Origin: Kudoa neothunni
Taxonomy: Eukaryota; Cnidaria
Length of the DNA stretch: 64,000 bases
NCBI GenBank assembly: GCA_964304625.1
Contig: OZ199838.1
Coordinates: 12,152,001 to 12,216,000, forward strand
Direction: 5' to 3'
Every line of letters starts with the position of its first letter. Within the stretch, counting starts at the first letter, position 1. The translations under genes were made by a program, and so were the position numbers. The notes under the pieces were generated by a model. It saw only the letters and a list, made by a program, of their open reading frames with translations. It made no database searches and was not told the DNA's origin. Below, one piece after another: positions 61,281 through 64,000 of the stretch.

Positions 61281-62560
61281 CAGTGTTTCCCTACAAATTT
61301 TACACCCGTACCCCCATCCTAATTTTCGCGTAAACGTCGCACCCCCTCCTCCATGTGAACATCAAGACTCAATTATACTTTTTATTTAAATACGACAATA
61401 ATAATACCAATGAAGAATGTCTTAAATTTAAAATTTTTATTATTTCAGTTCATATTTTAACTTCAGATTTTCCCATTTACTTTTAAAATAAATTAAAACC
61501 AAAATGTTTTGGTTAACTCAATTTGTAATGTATAATTGAAAAAGAATGAACATTATTTTTTCAGTCCTCATGACTTAACACTCAATGATTGGAGCTATTA
61601 TTCATTCCTGCTTATATATACCATTTTTATGTAAATTAAAAAATGAATATAAACGTAATACTAAACTATAAAAAGTATGGTCGCTTAAATAAGCTCTGTA
61701 TTTAGGGGTGAAAATTAAATGAACCGAATAGAAATAGCCAATTAGTATAGTTCACAAGAAACATTATTCCAAAATCAATGATTATTTAGTATTTATTTGA
61801 TCTGACGGTTCTCTTGTTCTCGCTGGGTTTTCATAAGTAATTCAAGGCAGGACATTTTGTTGGACTATGAAACATGAAAATAGTTTTCGGAGTTTAATGA
61901 ATTCGATTACTTATTATTTGTATATAACGAAGTCGATAAGCTTGTTTCATATGTTATCCTGTGCTGAATAAATCTAGCGACTCCCTTATTCTATATTGAG
62001 TTATATGTTAACTTAAATTTTAAGGCGGTGGGTTAATAAAAATTCAATAGATTCAAAAAGTAGGCCTTCTAAATATACTTGAATAAAAAAATATATTGTT
62101 AAAAGTGGCATTCATTTATTTATATGCATAAATGAATGCTCGGATTTTTGTCGTACAAACATTTTTCAAGAAAATTTAGCTAAAGTTCATATCAAAGGCC
62201 GGGTACAAATTCGAGCATAAAATTTAAAATGTAACATAATAAAGCATATAAATATGTTATTTTGAAAGATAACAAAGTTACGATTTTACATGAAAATAAC
62301 GATAGATTTTGTAAGCTGAGCAGGCTTAATATAAACTATTACCTTACTGCGCTATTTCGTAGAATCAAACAGAATAAATTATAAATTAAATAAAATATCT
62401 AATCCCATTTTTGAATTGAAACAACAAGAAATATTATTGTACGCATTAAGTCCTTTCATGATTCAAACGGGGACTGACGAAAATTACGAAATGAATTAAT
62501 TAAGATTAATTTTTAAATTTATTCTTGAATGACTCCCGCACCCCCTGTAGGGAAACACTG
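61281..62560. mobile_element. hAT-like non-autonomous element, 1,280 bp
   Basis: Left end CAGTGTTTCCCTACAAA and right end, read inward, CAGTGTTTCCCTACAGG are a perfect 15-bp inverted match. Flanking 8-mers ATCTAAAA (61273-61280) and ATCTAAAG (62561-62568) agree at 7 of 8. Subterminal C-rich blocks (CACCCCCTCC, CACCCCCTG) occur at both ends. The interior is AT-rich with no transposase. The TSD shape (TCTA core) matches the other copies in this window. Confidence 0.88.
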
Positions 62561-62847
62561 ATCTAAAGGAAATTATTTTCATCACATGCTCATCGGAGCA
62601 AAAATAGGGTTAAAGGCGCAAAAAATTTCGTAAAATCGATTAATCTTCTTTTCGTCAAAAAAGGAATACAAATGTTTTACTCATTTGAAATTTCACAAAT
62701 ATTATAATAAAGGGAGTTATAATGATTCCTTGAAAATAAGAATGGTTTTAAAACGTTTATTGTAAGATTTTTAAAAGTGCGGCAAACCGGTTACCTACTA
62801 TACTAAGAATTATTTTAAATCCCGCTAAATTAAGGTGAGGCTACATA

Positions 62848-63989
62848 TCAGACTGAATTCGTTAGAGGGTTGAAAAAGTGCTCAAAACAATCTATAATCT
62901 CCTTAAGAGACAAAATAATGATACATTTTGCAACTTGATCCAGTAGATTATTGGATTCCTTCACAAAGTTTACATCACTAGTTAAAAAATGGAGCATATG
63001 AATAATATTTTCGACATTCTAAGATAAAAATAATCTTACGCTGTGCATAAAAAATTGATTTTATGGGCAAGAATATCAGCTTCCACTACAGTGACCACCT
63101 TTTCATACGTCGGTTGTTCCATTTGAGCCGATAAAGAATGAATAAATTGGATCAACGCCGCGAGTAGTTCAGAAATAATTTTATTATCGACAGTCTATCG
63201 AATGGTACTCAGTTATATTCAAGGTTGATCAATCTAAAAAGCTAATGACATACGTTTGTTTTTTTCGAAAAACGGTGACATTTAGAAAGCACAACATGAA
63301 GAACGACCAAGAGTTGTAGGTTATCGATACTTGCTATTAATTCATCGTAATGATGGCAAATTAGGCGCTATAAAATTCGGTCACTCTCAAACAAAGAAAA
63401 CATCAACAACTACCATTGATTTCAGATGAGCGCACACTTTAACCTTATCGTTCTGACAATAGGAGATAAGCTCAACCACTGTATTTTTGATGTCATCAAA
63501 CACAAAGTAATCCAGCAGGTTTTGGTTGAGTACGGTAACATTTCTGGTTTTCACACTGAAATACTCAGACACTAATTTCGATCAGTTTAGCTGTTGTAAC
63601 GAAGGTGAGAGATAAATTACCAAAATTTTCAGGAAATGACGCAATAATATCGTTGCATGAAATTTCCAAATTTGAAAGAATTTCAAGTGACGATGTCTCT
63701 GAATCGTTTAGATCGGATTCGCAATCGTTCTCATTGTGGCTTTCGAGTGAGGTTGCGAGAAAATGTTTCTTAGTTGGGAAACATGAAGATTCAATCGACT
63801 TTGAATTTTTAAGCATCTCACTGTTGTTGATGAAGGGGGAAATGAGATCTTCGAGCAATTCTTTGTCAGAAAACGACACAAATCGTGAACAAAACCTAAA
63901 ATCAGTTGACGATATGCTGAAAATAGCATAAACTCTAACCTTAGCGTTTCACTGATTAATGTTAGTTCCTCCTCGCTTTTATTGGGCAC
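62848..63989 (-). CDS. Unidentified multi-exon gene, partial at window edge
   Basis: Not recognised. Exons join by phase across 40-50-nt introns: NDIVPNKSEEELTLISETLR (at the window edge), FCSRFVSFSDKELLEDLISP, an acidic Ser/Asn-rich linker (63650-63800, HNENDCESDLNDSETSS), ISCNDIIASFPENF joined to VSEYFSVKTRNVTVLNQNLL and DYFVFDDIKNTVVELISYC (63400-63572). Less certain pieces follow: ELLAALIQFIHSLSAQMEQP, NVENIIHMLHFLTSDVNFVK, ESNNLLDQVAKCIIILSLKE and a stop at 62848. Long helices without transmembrane segments suggest a cytosolic scaffold or tether. It continues beyond base 64000 on its 5' side. It may be the upstream part of the gene ending at 58707, in which case the stop at 62848 would not be used. 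Confidence 0.5.
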
Positions 63990-64000
63990 AATATCATTGA

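Larger units (their letters stand above)
60000..62847. other. Intron or intergenic region with repeats
   Basis: Holds a dispersed repeat (60400-60545), a hairpin-like inverted sequence near 60689-60735 (GGGGTTAC and GTAATCCCC) and a 1.28-kb MITE (61281-62560). A plus-strand frame of 71 codons (60121-60336, RWYIPDQTKIKAAISTLKQF) reads like protein but has no partner. If the flanking minus-strand exons are one gene, this is its large intron. Confidence 0.4.

Noticed and set aside
1-64000. CRISPR arrays, rRNA genes, operons, plasmid or phage features
   Set aside because: None seen; the window is eukaryotic nuclear DNA with spliced genes.

Overview
This is AT-rich animal nuclear DNA, recognisable from its split genes. 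Eight of the ten coding loci can be named, and they are typical metazoan genes: a TIA-1/TIAR RNA-binding protein, the beta regulatory subunit of phosphorylase kinase, an ANGEL-type CCR4-family enzyme, a class I histone deacetylase (HDAC1/2), propionyl-CoA carboxylase alpha, a CALHM-type channel, CCDC25 and the unfolded-protein sensor IRE1. Most introns are only about 35-60 nt, with a few of several hundred to several thousand bases. Most acceptors end in TAG or AAG without a strong pyrimidine tract. The compact introns and very low GC suggest a small or simplified invertebrate, but I cannot name the species.

Layout. 0.1-4.3 kb: a compact Ty3/gypsy LTR element (minus strand) with identical 117-bp LTRs. 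5.9-7.8: TIA1 (-). 8.1-17.1: PHKB (+), with a 2.5-kb intron carrying a hAT-like MITE. 17.3-18.8: ANGEL (-). 18.8-26.7: no host gene, but relics of Merlin DNA transposons, including one element with long inverted ends. 26.7-29.4: HDAC1 (+). 31.9-34.6: PCCA (-). 36.8-38.9: CALHM and CCDC25 (-), in tandem. 39-49 kb: gene-poor, with two piggyBac relics, a Merlin relic, dispersed repeats and one possible small secreted peptide. 49.3-55.9: IRE1/ERN1 (+). 58.7-60.0 and 62.8-64.0: exons of one or two unidentified genes (-), the last running off the window.

The genes are unrelated housekeeping and signalling genes in both orientations, with no operon. The observation most worth pursuing is IRE1: its luminal sensor, membrane segment and KEN ribonuclease are recognisable and the RNase residues are kept, but the kinase has lost its glycine loop, ATP-binding lysine, HRD aspartate and DFG aspartate. 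It therefore looks like a pseudokinase-RNase, as in RNase L. The transposon content (four hAT-like MITEs sharing a CAGTGTTTCCC end, three Merlin loci, two piggyBac loci) is also informative. Gene models were spliced by eye from GT-AG signals and family similarity recalled from memory; no search was run.
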